Part shown: positions 17,301 to 25,886 of the stretch, piece after piece | Layout: each line of letters begins with the position of its first letter | Position numbering within the stretch: the first letter of the stretch is position 1 | Origin: XN24 sp964462675 | GTDB taxonomy: Bacteria > Pseudomonadota > Gammaproteobacteria > Steroidobacterales > XN24 | Assembly (NCBI GenBank): GCA_964462675.1 | Contig: CAYWYS010000005.1 | Span: 40,710-104,709 of the forward strand | Direction: 5' to 3' | DNA: 64,000 nucleotides | Translations under genes and position numbers: made by a program | Notes under the pieces: generated by a model | Database searches by the model: none | Seen by the model: only the letters and a program-made list of their open reading frames with translations | Told to the model about the DNA's origin: nothing

Positions 17301-18521
17301 TCAGCGCTTGCCCGTCACGCGCGCCTCCAGCGCCCCCCTGGCCAGTCGCACCTCGATGCCTTCATCCGTTGCGACCTGCGCCGCGTCCGTCAGCACGGTG
17401 CCGTCGGCAGCGCGCGTCGCGATCGCATAGCCGCGCTCCAGCGTCGCCAGCGGACTGACCGTGTGCAGCATGCGCATCACCGCGTCCAGGCGCGCGCGGG
17501 CCGTCTGCAGCCGACGATTGAAGCCTGCCTCGAGCCGGTGCTCGAGTTCGTCGAGGCGCTGGGCATGCTGGCGCAGCCGATTGCCCGGATGGGCGAGCGC
17601 CAGGCGCCGTTGCTGCCAATCGAGGCGCTCGTTGAGCGCGGTCAGCCGGCGCGTCATCGCCGCGCGCAGGCGGCGCGCGTCCTGGCCGACGCGAACCAGC
17701 CACTCGGCGGCATCCGGCACCGCGATCTCGGCAGCGCCGGACGGCGTCGGCGCGCGCCGGTCAGCGGCGAAGTCGGCAATGGTGAAATCCACCTCGTGGC
17801 CGACGCCGGAGATGACCGGAATCGCCGACGCGCGAATGGCGCGTGCGACGATTTCCTCGTTGAAGCTCCACAGGTCCTCGAGCGAGCCGCCGCCACGCGC
17901 GAGAATCAGCACGTCGCACTCGGCGCGCCGCGAGGCCAGCGCCAGCGCCGCGGCGATCTTCGCGGCCGCCCCCTCGCCCTGGACCGGCACCGGATAGACG
18001 ATGACCGGCACGGCCGGGAAGCGCCGCGCGAGGATGTGGATGATGTCGCGGATCGCAGCGCCGGTCGGTGAGGTGACCACGCCGATAGCCCGCGGCAGCC
18101 GCGGCAGCGGCCGCTTGGTCGCTTCGTCGAACAGGCCCTCGTCGCGCAGCCGTGCCTTCAGCGCCTCGAAACGCCGCCGCAGCGCGCCTTCGCCGGCTTC
18201 CTCGGCATGCTCGACGATCAGTTGGTACTCACCGCGCGGCTCGTAGACGCTGACCCGCGCGCGCACCAGCAGCTGCATGCCATTGCGTGGCACAAAGGAC
18301 AGCCGCAGCGCCGCGGCGCGCCATAGCGCGCAGCGCACCTGGGCGGCCTCGTCCTTGAGCGAAAAATAGACGTGCCCCGACGCGGGCCGGGCGAGGTTCG
18401 AGACCTCGCCCTCGATCCACAGCGCCGGCAGCCCGGACTCGATCAGCAGCCTGACCTCGCGGTTCAGGCGCGAAACCGACCAGACATCGCGCTCGGGGAA
18501 GCCGGAATCTTCAGGCGGCAT
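17301..18521 (-). CDS. xseA: Exodeoxyribonuclease VII large subunit
   Basis: Catalytic subunit of exonuclease VII, which degrades single-stranded DNA from both ends. Length 406. The N-terminal OB-fold contains LWIEGEVSNLARPASGHVYFSLKD. The catalytic domain has GVVTSPTGAAIRDI, LARGGGSLEDLWSFNEE and SGVGHEVDFTIADFAADRRAPTPSGAAE, and the coiled-coil C-terminal part is rich in arginine. It is divergent from guaB with 91 bases between starts, a familiar gammaproteobacterial arrangement. The small subunit xseB is not here. Confidence 0.95.
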   Translation of the reverse strand: MPPEDSGFPERDVWSVSRLNREVRLLIESGLPALWIEGEVSNLARPASGHVYFSLKDEAAQVRCALWRAAALRLSFVPRNGMQLLVRARVSVYEPRGEYQLIVEHAEEAGEGALRRRFEALKARLRDEGLFDEATKRPLPRLPRAIGVVTSPTGAAIRDIIHILARRFPAVPVIVYPVPVQGEGAAAKIAAALALASRRAECDVLILARGGGSLEDLWSFNEEIVARAIRASAIPVISGVGHEVDFTIADFAADRRAPTPSGAAEIAVPDAAEWLVRVGQDARRLRAAMTRRLTALNERLDWQQRRLALAHPGNRLRQHAQRLDELEHRLEAGFNRRLQTARARLDAVMRMLHTVSPLATLERGYAIATRAADGTVLTDAAQVATDEGIEVRLARGALEARVTGKR

Positions 18522-18541
18522 GGGCCGATCATACCGCGAGA

Positions 18542-18570
18542 TTTACCCTCGGCGGGCTGGCGCGTAGAAT
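18542..18570 (+). promoter_or_regulatory. Candidate promoter of guaBA
   Basis: TTTACC (18542-18547), a 17-base spacer, then TAGAAT (18565-18570), 42 bases before the guaB ATG. It lies in the short divergent region shared with xseA. Confidence 0.4.
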
Positions 18571-18612
18571 GGCCGGTTTAATCGATCCCGGCCCGCCGCG
18601 AGGGACCCCGCG

Positions 18613-20079
18613 ATGCGCATAATCCAGGAAGCCCTCACTTTCGACGACGTCCTGCTCGAGCCCGCCTACTCGGAGGTCCTGCCGAGAGACGTCAGCCTGC
18701 GCACCCGGCTGACCAAGGAGATCGACCTGCAACTGCCGCTGGTGTCCGCCGCGATGGACACCGTCACCGAGGCGCGCCTCGCGATCGCGCTCGCCCAGGA
18801 AGGCGGCATCGGCGTGATCCACAAGAACATGACGGCCGAGTCGCAGGCGCGCGAAGTGCGCCGCGTCAAGAAGTACGAGAGCGGCATCATCAACGACCCG
18901 ATCACGGTCGGTCCCGACAAGACCATCCGGGAAGTGCTCGACCTGACCCGCGCGCGCGGCATTTCCGGCGTGCCGGTCGTCGACGGCGAGCGCACGCTCG
19001 GCATCGTTACGAACCGCGACCTGCGCTTCGAGACGCGGCTCGACCTGCCGGTCTCGGAAGTAATGACGCCGCGCGAGCGCCTCGTGACCGTGCGCGAGGG
19101 CTCGGCCAAGGAAGAAGTGCTGCAGCTGCTGCACCGGCACCGCATCGAGAAGGTGCTGATCGTCGATGACCAGTTCCGCCTGAAGGGCATGATCACGGCC
19201 AAGGACTTCCAGAAGGCCACGGATTTCCCGCGCGCCTGCAAGGACGAGCGCGGCGCGCTGCGCGTCGCCGCGGCCGTCGGCACGAGCCCCGACACCGACG
19301 AGCGGGTCGCGGCGCTGGTCGCGTCCGGCGTCGACGTCATCGTCGTCGACACCTCGCACGGCCATACGCGCGGCGTGCTCGACCGGGTGCGGCGCATCAA
19401 GGACGCGTTCCCGCAGATCCAGGTCATCGGCGGCAATATCGTCACCGGCGACGCGGCAAAGGCGCTGGTCGAGGCCGGCGCAGACGGCGTCAAGGTCGGC
19501 ATCGGCCCGGGCAGCATCTGCACGACGCGCATCGTCGCCGGCGTCGGTGTGCCGCAGATCAGCGCCGTCGTCAACGTGGCCGAGGCGCTGCAGGGCACCG
19601 GCGTGCCGCTGATCGCGGACGGCGGCATCCGCTATTCCGGCGATCTTGCCAAGGCGATCGCGGCGGGCGCGCACAGCATCATGGTCGGCGGGCTGTTCGC
19701 CGGCACCGAGGAGTCACCCGGCGAGGTCGAGTTGTACCAGGGGCGCTCTTACAAGGCTTATCGCGGCATGGGTTCGCTCGGCGCGATGGCGCAGAAGAAC
19801 GGTTCCAGCGACCGCTATTTCCAGGATTCCACCGACGAGATCGAGAAGCTCGTGCCCGAGGGCATCGAGGGCCGCGTGCCGTACAAGGGCAGCCTGCTGC
19901 AGATCATCCACCAGCTCGCCGGCGGGCTGCGTGCGGCGATGGGCTACACCGGCTGCCAGACGATCGAGGAAATGCGCACCTTGCCGCGGTTCGTGCGCAT
20001 CACCAATGCCGGCGTACGCGAGAGCCACGTCCACGACGTGACGATCACCAAGGAAGCGCCAAACTATCGCGTCGACTGA
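18613..20079 (+). CDS. guaB: Inosine-5'-monophosphate dehydrogenase
   Basis: Oxidises IMP to XMP with NAD+, the rate-limiting step toward GMP. Length 488. The barrel is interrupted by a CBS-domain pair (about residues 95-205). The catalytic loop Cys303 lies in GPGSICTTRIVAGVG, and the flap region has YRGMGSLGAM. It is followed 13 bases later by guaA, forming the standard guaBA operon. Confidence 0.98.
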   Translation: MRIIQEALTFDDVLLEPAYSEVLPRDVSLRTRLTKEIDLQLPLVSAAMDTVTEARLAIALAQEGGIGVIHKNMTAESQAREVRRVKKYESGIINDPITVGPDKTIREVLDLTRARGISGVPVVDGERTLGIVTNRDLRFETRLDLPVSEVMTPRERLVTVREGSAKEEVLQLLHRHRIEKVLIVDDQFRLKGMITAKDFQKATDFPRACKDERGALRVAAAVGTSPDTDERVAALVASGVDVIVVDTSHGHTRGVLDRVRRIKDAFPQIQVIGGNIVTGDAAKALVEAGADGVKVGIGPGSICTTRIVAGVGVPQISAVVNVAEALQGTGVPLIADGGIRYSGDLAKAIAAGAHSIMVGGLFAGTEESPGEVELYQGRSYKAYRGMGSLGAMAQKNGSSDRYFQDSTDEIEKLVPEGIEGRVPYKGSLLQIIHQLAGGLRAAMGYTGCQTIEEMRTLPRFVRITNAGVRESHVHDVTITKEAPNYRVD

Positions 20080-20092
20080 CCGGCGGGCCGCC

Positions 20093-21670
20093 ATGAGCAC
20101 CGACATCCACGCACAACGGATCCTGATCCTCGACTTCGGCTCTCAGTACACGCAGCTAATCGCGCGCCGGGTGCGCGAGGCCGGCGTCTATTGCGAGATC
20201 CGCGCCTGGGACGCGCCGGGCGAGGTGATCCGCGCCTTTGTCCCGGCCGGCATCATCCTGTCCGGCGGACCCGAGTCGGTCACGATCGGCGACGGCCCAC
20301 GCGCGGCTGAGACCGTGTTCGAGCTCGGCGTGCCGGTGCTCGGCATTTGCTACGGCATGCAGACCATGGCTGCGCAGCTCGGCGGCGAAGTCGCCAGTTC
20401 GACGCAGCGCGAGTTCGGCTATGCGCGGGTCCGGATCAGCGCGGCCTCGAGCCTGCTCGACGACATCGAGGACCACGCGGGCGCCGACGGCGCGGGCCTG
20501 CTCGACGTGTGGATGAGCCACGGCGACCGCGTCGAAAGCCTGCCGCCAGGCTTCATCGCGATCGCCGGCACCGACAGCGCGCCGCTGGCCGGCATGGCCG
20601 ACGACGGGCGCCGCTTCTACGGGCTGCAATTCCACCCGGAAGTCACGCACACCCGCCAGGGCGCCCGCATCCTGGCGCGCTTCGTGCACGACATCTGCGG
20701 CTGCCCGGCCGACTGGACCCCGGGCAATATCGTCGAGGACAGCATCGCGCGCATTCGAGCGAAAGTCGGCGACGACAAGGTCCTGCTGGCACTGTCTGGC
20801 GGCGTCGATTCCTCGGTCGTTGCGGCGCTGCTGCACCGGGCGATCGGCGACCAGCTGGTCTGCGTGTTCGTGGACCACGGCCTGCTCAGGCTCGGCGAGG
20901 GCGACCAGGTCATGGCGACCTTCGCGCGGCACATGGGCGTCAAGGTCATCCGCGTCGATGCGGAGCAGCGCTTCCTCGCGGCGCTCGCTGGCGTCAACGA
21001 TCCGGAGGAAAAGCGCAAGATCATCGGCCGGCTGTTCATCGAGGTTTTCGAGGAGCAGGCGCAGCAGCTCGAGGACGTCGACTGGCTTGCGCAGGGCACG
21101 ATCTACCCGGACGTCATCGAGTCGGCCGGCGGCAGCACCGGCAAGGCGCACGTCATCAAGTCGCACCACAACGTCGGCGGCCTGCCGGAGCGCATGCGGA
21201 TGCGTCTCGTCGAGCCGCTGCGCGAGCTGTTCAAGGACGAGGTGCGCCGGATCGGGCTCGAGCTCGGCCTGCCGTGGGACATGGTCTATCGCCACCCGTT
21301 CCCCGGCCCCGGCCTCGGCGTGCGCATCCTCGGCGAGGTGCGCAAGGAGTTCGCCGAGTTGCTGCGGCTCGCCGACGACATCTTCATCACCGAGCTGCGG
21401 CGCCACGAGCTGTACGAGAAGGTCAACCAGGCCTTTGCCGTGTTCCTGCCGGTGCGCTCGGTCGGCGTCATGGGCGACGGCCGGCGCTACGACTACGTCA
21501 TCGCGCTGCGCGCCGTCGAGACGATCGATTTCATGACCGCGCACTGGGCGCAACTGCCGTACGATTTTCTCGATCTCGTCAGTCGGCGGATCATCAACGA
21601 GGTCGCCGGCATCTCGCGTGTCGTCTACGATATTTCCGGCAAGCCGCCGGCGACGATCGAGTGGGAATGA
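20093..21670 (+). CDS. guaA: GMP synthase (glutamine-hydrolysing)
   Basis: Converts XMP to GMP. Length 525. The N-terminal class I amidotransferase has Cys86 in GICYGMQ and the His-Glu pair in FHPEVTHT. The ATP pyrophosphatase domain carries the P-loop LSGGVDSSV, and the C-terminal dimerisation domain ends in GKPPATIEWE. The last codons, around GATCGAGTGGGAATGA, are a known target site of integrating islands, and an accessory block starts directly after the stop codon. Confidence 0.98.
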   Translation: MSTDIHAQRILILDFGSQYTQLIARRVREAGVYCEIRAWDAPGEVIRAFVPAGIILSGGPESVTIGDGPRAAETVFELGVPVLGICYGMQTMAAQLGGEVASSTQREFGYARVRISAASSLLDDIEDHAGADGAGLLDVWMSHGDRVESLPPGFIAIAGTDSAPLAGMADDGRRFYGLQFHPEVTHTRQGARILARFVHDICGCPADWTPGNIVEDSIARIRAKVGDDKVLLALSGGVDSSVVAALLHRAIGDQLVCVFVDHGLLRLGEGDQVMATFARHMGVKVIRVDAEQRFLAALAGVNDPEEKRKIIGRLFIEVFEEQAQQLEDVDWLAQGTIYPDVIESAGGSTGKAHVIKSHHNVGGLPERMRMRLVEPLRELFKDEVRRIGLELGLPWDMVYRHPFPGPGLGVRILGEVRKEFAELLRLADDIFITELRRHELYEKVNQAFAVFLPVRSVGVMGDGRRYDYVIALRAVETIDFMTAHWAQLPYDFLDLVSRRIINEVAGISRVVYDISGKPPATIEWE

Positions 21671-21682
21671 CCCAAATTATAT

Positions 21683-21713
21683 GCAAAACTCTTGAATATA
21701 TATCGAGTTTTGC
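21683..21713. promoter_or_regulatory. Inverted-repeat operator in the abiE promoter
   Basis: GCAAAACTC (21683-21691) and GAGTTTTGC (21705-21713) are perfect inverted arms separated by 13 AT-rich bases. One arm ends at the -35 box and the other fills the end of the -35/-10 spacer. AbiEi antitoxins are known to repress their own promoters by binding inverted repeats, so this is the expected autoregulatory site. Confidence 0.7.
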
Positions 21714-21720
21714 GTATGAT
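21692..21720 (+). promoter_or_regulatory. Sigma-70 promoter of the abiE operon
   Basis: TTGAAT (21692-21697), exactly 17 bases, then TATGAT (21715-21720). The -10 box ends five bases before the abiEi ATG at 21726 and no Shine-Dalgarno fits between, so transcription probably begins at or next to the start codon and yields a leaderless mRNA. Confidence 0.65.
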
Positions 21721-21725
21721 TCGGT

Positions 21726-22544
21726 ATGGCTTCCCTCGACTCCTACCTTGACGATCTGCTCGCCCGTGGCCGAGCCTACTTCTCCCGGGATGAGATAGCC
21801 GCTGCGCTTGGCCTGAAGCCGCCGGCACTGGCGGCAGCGATTACGCGCGCGATCAACAAGCGCCGACTGGCGAACCCCAGGCACGGTTTCTATCTCATCC
21901 TGCGCCCCGAAGATCAGATCGCCGGCGCGCCCGACCCTGTCAAGTGGATCGACCCGCTGATGAAGCATCAGGGGATCGACTACCGCATTTCGCTGCTACG
22001 CGCGGCGGCGTTTCACGGTGCCTCGCACCAGGCCAGCATGGTCTTCCAGGTCGTCGTCCCGAGGCAGTTGCGGGACTTCGATCTGGGTCGCCATCGCCTG
22101 CAGTTCCTTTATCAGGGCTCGGACGCATTCAGTCAGGTCAATCAGTCGTCGTTGGTCGACCAGATGAAGAGCGACGCCGGCTTCGCCAACGTGGCTGGCG
22201 TCGAGCTGACGCTGCTCGACTGCGTGCGCTACTTCCACAAGGCGGCGGGCATCAACGGCGTCGCGCAGATCGTCAAGGACATTGGCGCCAAGGCCAGCCC
22301 GCGCCTGCTGCAGAAGGCTGCCGGCGCCTACGAGAACTCGGCGGTCCGTCGGCTTGGCTACCTGCTTGATCTGGCGGGACACGCGCGCCAGGCCGATGCG
22401 CTGCAAGGGTTTGTGAAACGCGCCAGGACGGCACTGCCGCTCGATCCGGCCGTCAAACCACTCGTGAAGGCTCTGGCGCAGGCTGGTGAGCGAAATCCAA
22501 GGTGGAGGCTCCTGATCAATGAAGCGGTCGAGACCGCAGAGTGA
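21726..22544 (+). CDS. abiEi: AbiEi family antitoxin (type IV toxin-antitoxin)
   Basis: Antitoxin and transcriptional repressor of an AbiE system. Length 272. The N-terminus is a winged-helix segment (FSRDEIAAALGLKPPALAAAITRAINKRRL, about residues 19-48) leading into HGFYLILRPED. The middle and C-terminal parts match the AbiEi antitoxin domain, with KWIDPLMKHQGIDYRISLLRAAAFHGA, VAGVELTLLDCVRYF and GVAQIVKDIG. It lies under a promoter with an overlapping inverted repeat, and its stop overlaps the GTG of the toxin gene (GTGA). In known AbiE pairs the antitoxin counteracts the nucleotidyltransferase without binding it stably. Confidence 0.88.
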   Translation: MASLDSYLDDLLARGRAYFSRDEIAAALGLKPPALAAAITRAINKRRLANPRHGFYLILRPEDQIAGAPDPVKWIDPLMKHQGIDYRISLLRAAAFHGASHQASMVFQVVVPRQLRDFDLGRHRLQFLYQGSDAFSQVNQSSLVDQMKSDAGFANVAGVELTLLDCVRYFHKAAGINGVAQIVKDIGAKASPRLLQKAAGAYENSAVRRLGYLLDLAGHARQADALQGFVKRARTALPLDPAVKPLVKALAQAGERNPRWRLLINEAVETAE

Positions 22545-23431
22545 TTCCCACCGCCTTCCTGCAAGCGTGGAGTACGAAAGCGCCTTGGCCGGACCTGCGG
22601 CAGGTCGAGCAGGACCTGATCATCTGTCGCGCCCTGCGCGACCTTTTCAATACGCCGGCGTTGGCGGGGAAGATCGCATTCCGCGGCGGTACGGCAATCC
22701 ACAAACTGCTCTTCAAGCAACCGCTTCGCTACTCGGAGGATATCGATCTGGTCCAGGTGCATCCCGAGCCCATCGGTGGCACAGTCGATGCGATTCGCAC
22801 GGCGCTGTCGTGGCTCGGGAAATGCAGCCGGGAGCAGGTCGGGCACTCGATGCACCTGGTGTTCAAGTTCACGCCCGAGATCGATGCGCAGGCGACGCTC
22901 AAGCTGAAGGTCGAGATCAACACTCGGGAGCACGCGAGCCTGCTTGGTGTTCGACGTTATCCGTTTGCCGTGGAAAACGACTGGTATCGCGGAACGGCGG
23001 AGATCGCCTCCTTCGAGCCCGAGGAACTGTTTGGCACGAAGTTGCGCGCGCTGCTGCAGCGGCGCAGGAACCGTGACCTGTTCGATCTGCACCAGGGGCT
23101 CGAACAGCTGCCGCTGGCTCCTGAGAAGGTCATCGCCTGCTTTGATTACTACCTTGCCCTGGAGGGCAAGCCGATCACGCGAGCGATGGCCGAGCAGCGC
23201 ATGCTGGAGAAGTTGACGCGAAGCCTCACCGAAGACGTCGCGCCCATGCTGCCGGTCAGCGTGCGCTGGAGCGATGCGGATGCTATCCAGGCATTCGAGC
23301 GCGTCTGGACCGAGCTGATCGCGCGAATCAGCGGGGACTCATGGAAGCTCTCCGCTGCGGTCATCGAGGAATTGCGTGCGAAGCGGCATCCGGCGCTGCT
23401 GATTTCTCGCGATGGGAGACGGCCGCAATGA
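22541..23431 (+). CDS. abiEii: AbiEii family nucleotidyltransferase toxin
   Basis: Toxin of the AbiE abortive-infection pair, a member of the DUF1814 nucleotidyltransferase fold; relatives act by adding nucleotides to tRNA ends. Length 296. Catalytic motifs are intact: FRGGTAIHKL (Gly49-Gly50-Thr51), YSEDIDLV with Asp67 and Asp69, KVEINTRE with Glu125, and GTKLRALLQRRRNRDLFDL with Lys167 and Asp179. GTG start overlaps the antitoxin stop, and its own stop overlaps the ATG of the downstream primase-helicase gene. Confidence 0.88.
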   Translation: MIPTAFLQAWSTKAPWPDLRQVEQDLIICRALRDLFNTPALAGKIAFRGGTAIHKLLFKQPLRYSEDIDLVQVHPEPIGGTVDAIRTALSWLGKCSREQVGHSMHLVFKFTPEIDAQATLKLKVEINTREHASLLGVRRYPFAVENDWYRGTAEIASFEPEELFGTKLRALLQRRRNRDLFDLHQGLEQLPLAPEKVIACFDYYLALEGKPITRAMAEQRMLEKLTRSLTEDVAPMLPVSVRWSDADAIQAFERVWTELIARISGDSWKLSAAVIEELRAKRHPALLISRDGRRPQ

Positions 23432-25886
23432 CGGCTTCGGGGAGATCGCTGCCGAGCAAGCGATCGACGTCGGAGCGTGATCCCTTGGCCGTGCCGCAGG
23501 CGGAGAACGAGCGACTGATCGCGCTTCTGGAGGCAAACCGAGTCGAGTGGCGTCTCGCGCCGGAACCGGCAACATCTCCTCCGCAACGCGAATCGTCGCG
23601 ACTCGCCACCGAGGCGAAAGTGGCACTCTTTCGCCGGCGGTTTCGGGGGCGCACGGATGTCTACCCTGTGCGCTGGGAGAGCAGGACGACCGGCAAGTCG
23701 GTTTACGCACCTGCCTGTGCGAACGAGTGGCGCGCTGGTGTGTGCGAGAAGCCACGTATCAAGTGCGGAGACTGCCGGAATCACGCATTGATCCCGCTTT
23801 CGGACGCTGCCGTCTGCGCCCACCTGGCCGGTGACCACACGATCGGTGTCTACCCGCTGTTGGAGGACGACAGCTGCTACTTCCTAGCGATCGATTTCGA
23901 CGAAGCCGAGTGGAGAGAGGATGTCCGCGCCTTCGCCGGTTCGTGCACCGATCTCGGCGTCCCGATTGCTATCGAGACTTCCCGCTCTGGAAACGGGGCG
24001 CACGCCTGGATCTTCTTCGCAAATCGCGTATCGGCCCGGGACGCCCGGCGGTTGGGCACCGCCATCATCAGTCACACCTGCGCGCGCACGCGGCAACTGG
24101 AGCTCACGTCCTACGACCGAATGTTTCCCAATCAGGACGCCATGCCCAAGGGCGGCTTCGGCAATCTGATCGCCTTGCCGCTGCAGAAGACGCCTCGGGA
24201 GAGCGGCTGCACCGTGTTTTGCGACTCCGATCTGCGACCGCACCCAGACCAGTGGGAGTTCCTGGCATCGATTGAGCCGATGTCGCCGTTCGACATCGAG
24301 CCGACGATCGTACGGGCCACAGGCGGCGTGCATCCGATCGACGTGACCTTTATCGACGATGAAGATCTTACGACGCCGTGGAAGCGCGACACGCGATCGC
24401 TTGCGAAGATTTCTGGTGTGATGATGCCGAAGTCGCTCACCGTGACATTGGCGAACCTCGTCTACTTCGAGAAGGCGGAGCTTCCGCAGTCATTGGCTAA
24501 CCGCCTGATCCGACTCGCGGCGTTTCAGAACCCCGAGTTCTACCGGGCACAAGCCATGCGGCTGTCGGTGTGGGACAAGCCGCGGGTGATCGGCTGCGCC
24601 GAGAATTATCCCCGGCACATTGCGCTGCCGCGCGGCTGCCTGGATGCCGCACAAGACTTGCTTCGCGAAAACGCCATCCGTTGTGATCTGAGGGATGAGC
24701 GCAACGCCGGCGAGCGGATTGATATCAGATTCGTCGGAACGCTTCGAGCTGATCAGGAGGCGGCCGCTGCTGCGATGCGGCATAACGATGTGGGCGTGCT
24801 GTGTGCCCCGACCGCATTCGGCAAGACCGTTACCGCCGCCACGATGATCGCCTGCCGAGGCGTGAACGCCCTGGTGCTGGTGCATCGAACCGAACTGCTC
24901 AGGCAGTGGCAGGAGCGATTGCAGACTTTTCTCGGCGTCGGCGGAGGCGTGGTTGGCACGATCGGTGGCGGCAAGGCGAAGCCCACCGGCAAGATCGACA
25001 TCGCGGTAATGCAGTCGCTGTCCCGAAAAGGGGAGGTCAATGCCCTCGTCGAGAACTACGGCCATGTCATTGTGGACGAGTGCCATCACGTCGGTGCGGT
25101 GTCGTTCGACGCCATCCTGAAGCGATGCAAAGCCAAGTACGTGCTTGGGCTGACCGCCACCCCGATCCGCCGAGATGGGCAGCAGCCGGTCATCTTCATG
25201 CAGTGCGACCGATCCGGCACACGGCGGCGAGGCCTGTCGATGCTCCTCATGACCCGGAGGTGCTGCCTCGATCATACGTTGCTCGGATCGACCTGCCGCC
25301 GGAGTCGGGGATTCAGGAGGTGTTTCGGCACCTCGCCAACGATCGCTCGAGGACGGCAGCAATCGCTGCAGAAGTCAGGAAAGCGTTCGATCAGGGCCGC
25401 AAAGTGCTGGTCCTGACCGAGCGCACCGAGCACCTCGACGCCATCCAGGTGGCGTTCGGGGCAGAGCCCGCGCCACCGTTCGTTCTTCACGGGCGGATGT
25501 CCAGGAAGCAACGCGCCACGCTCATCGCAGAACTCGATGCGCTCCCACCCGATGCGCCGCGCATTCTGCTGGCCACTGGCAAGCTCGTCGGCGAAGGTTT
25601 CGACCATCCACCCCTCGATACCATGGTTTTGGCGATGCCCGTCTCGTGGAAGGGAACGTTGCAGCAGTACGCTGGCAGGTTGCATCGGGAGCACGCCAGC
25701 AAGGCCAGCGTGCGGATCATCGACTTCGTGGACACCGGGCACCCGGCTTTGCTGCGAATTTGGGACAAGCGCCAGCGTGGCTACCGGGCGATGGGCTACT
25801 CGATTCGTGCGGATCGGGGTGCCGAAAGAACCGTAGAGGCCGAGCGGCCGCTCGGTCGTGCAAGTCAGACAAGGAATCAACAGTGA
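23428..25886 (+). pseudogene. TOTE-type archaeo-eukaryotic primase fused to an SF2 helicase, one-base frameshift
   Basis: Starts at ATG 23428, overlapping the toxin stop. The N-terminal half has a cysteine cluster (CANEWRAGVC, CGDC) and the archaeo-eukaryotic primase motifs YFLAIDFDEAEW (Asp156, Asp158) and SGNGAHAW (His192), as in the AEP domain of TOTE conflict systems. The helicase core follows: Walker A APTAFGKT (Lys466), VDECHH (Asp550), GLTATPIRRDG. At about 25207 (after FMQC) the frame breaks: one missing base diverts the +1 reading to a stop at 25416. In the shifted frame the protein continues as PIRHTAARPV... through FVLHGRMSRKQ, LLATGKLVGEGFDHP and LQQYAGRLHRE to 25886. Either a true inactivation or a sequencing error. 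Confidence 0.8.
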
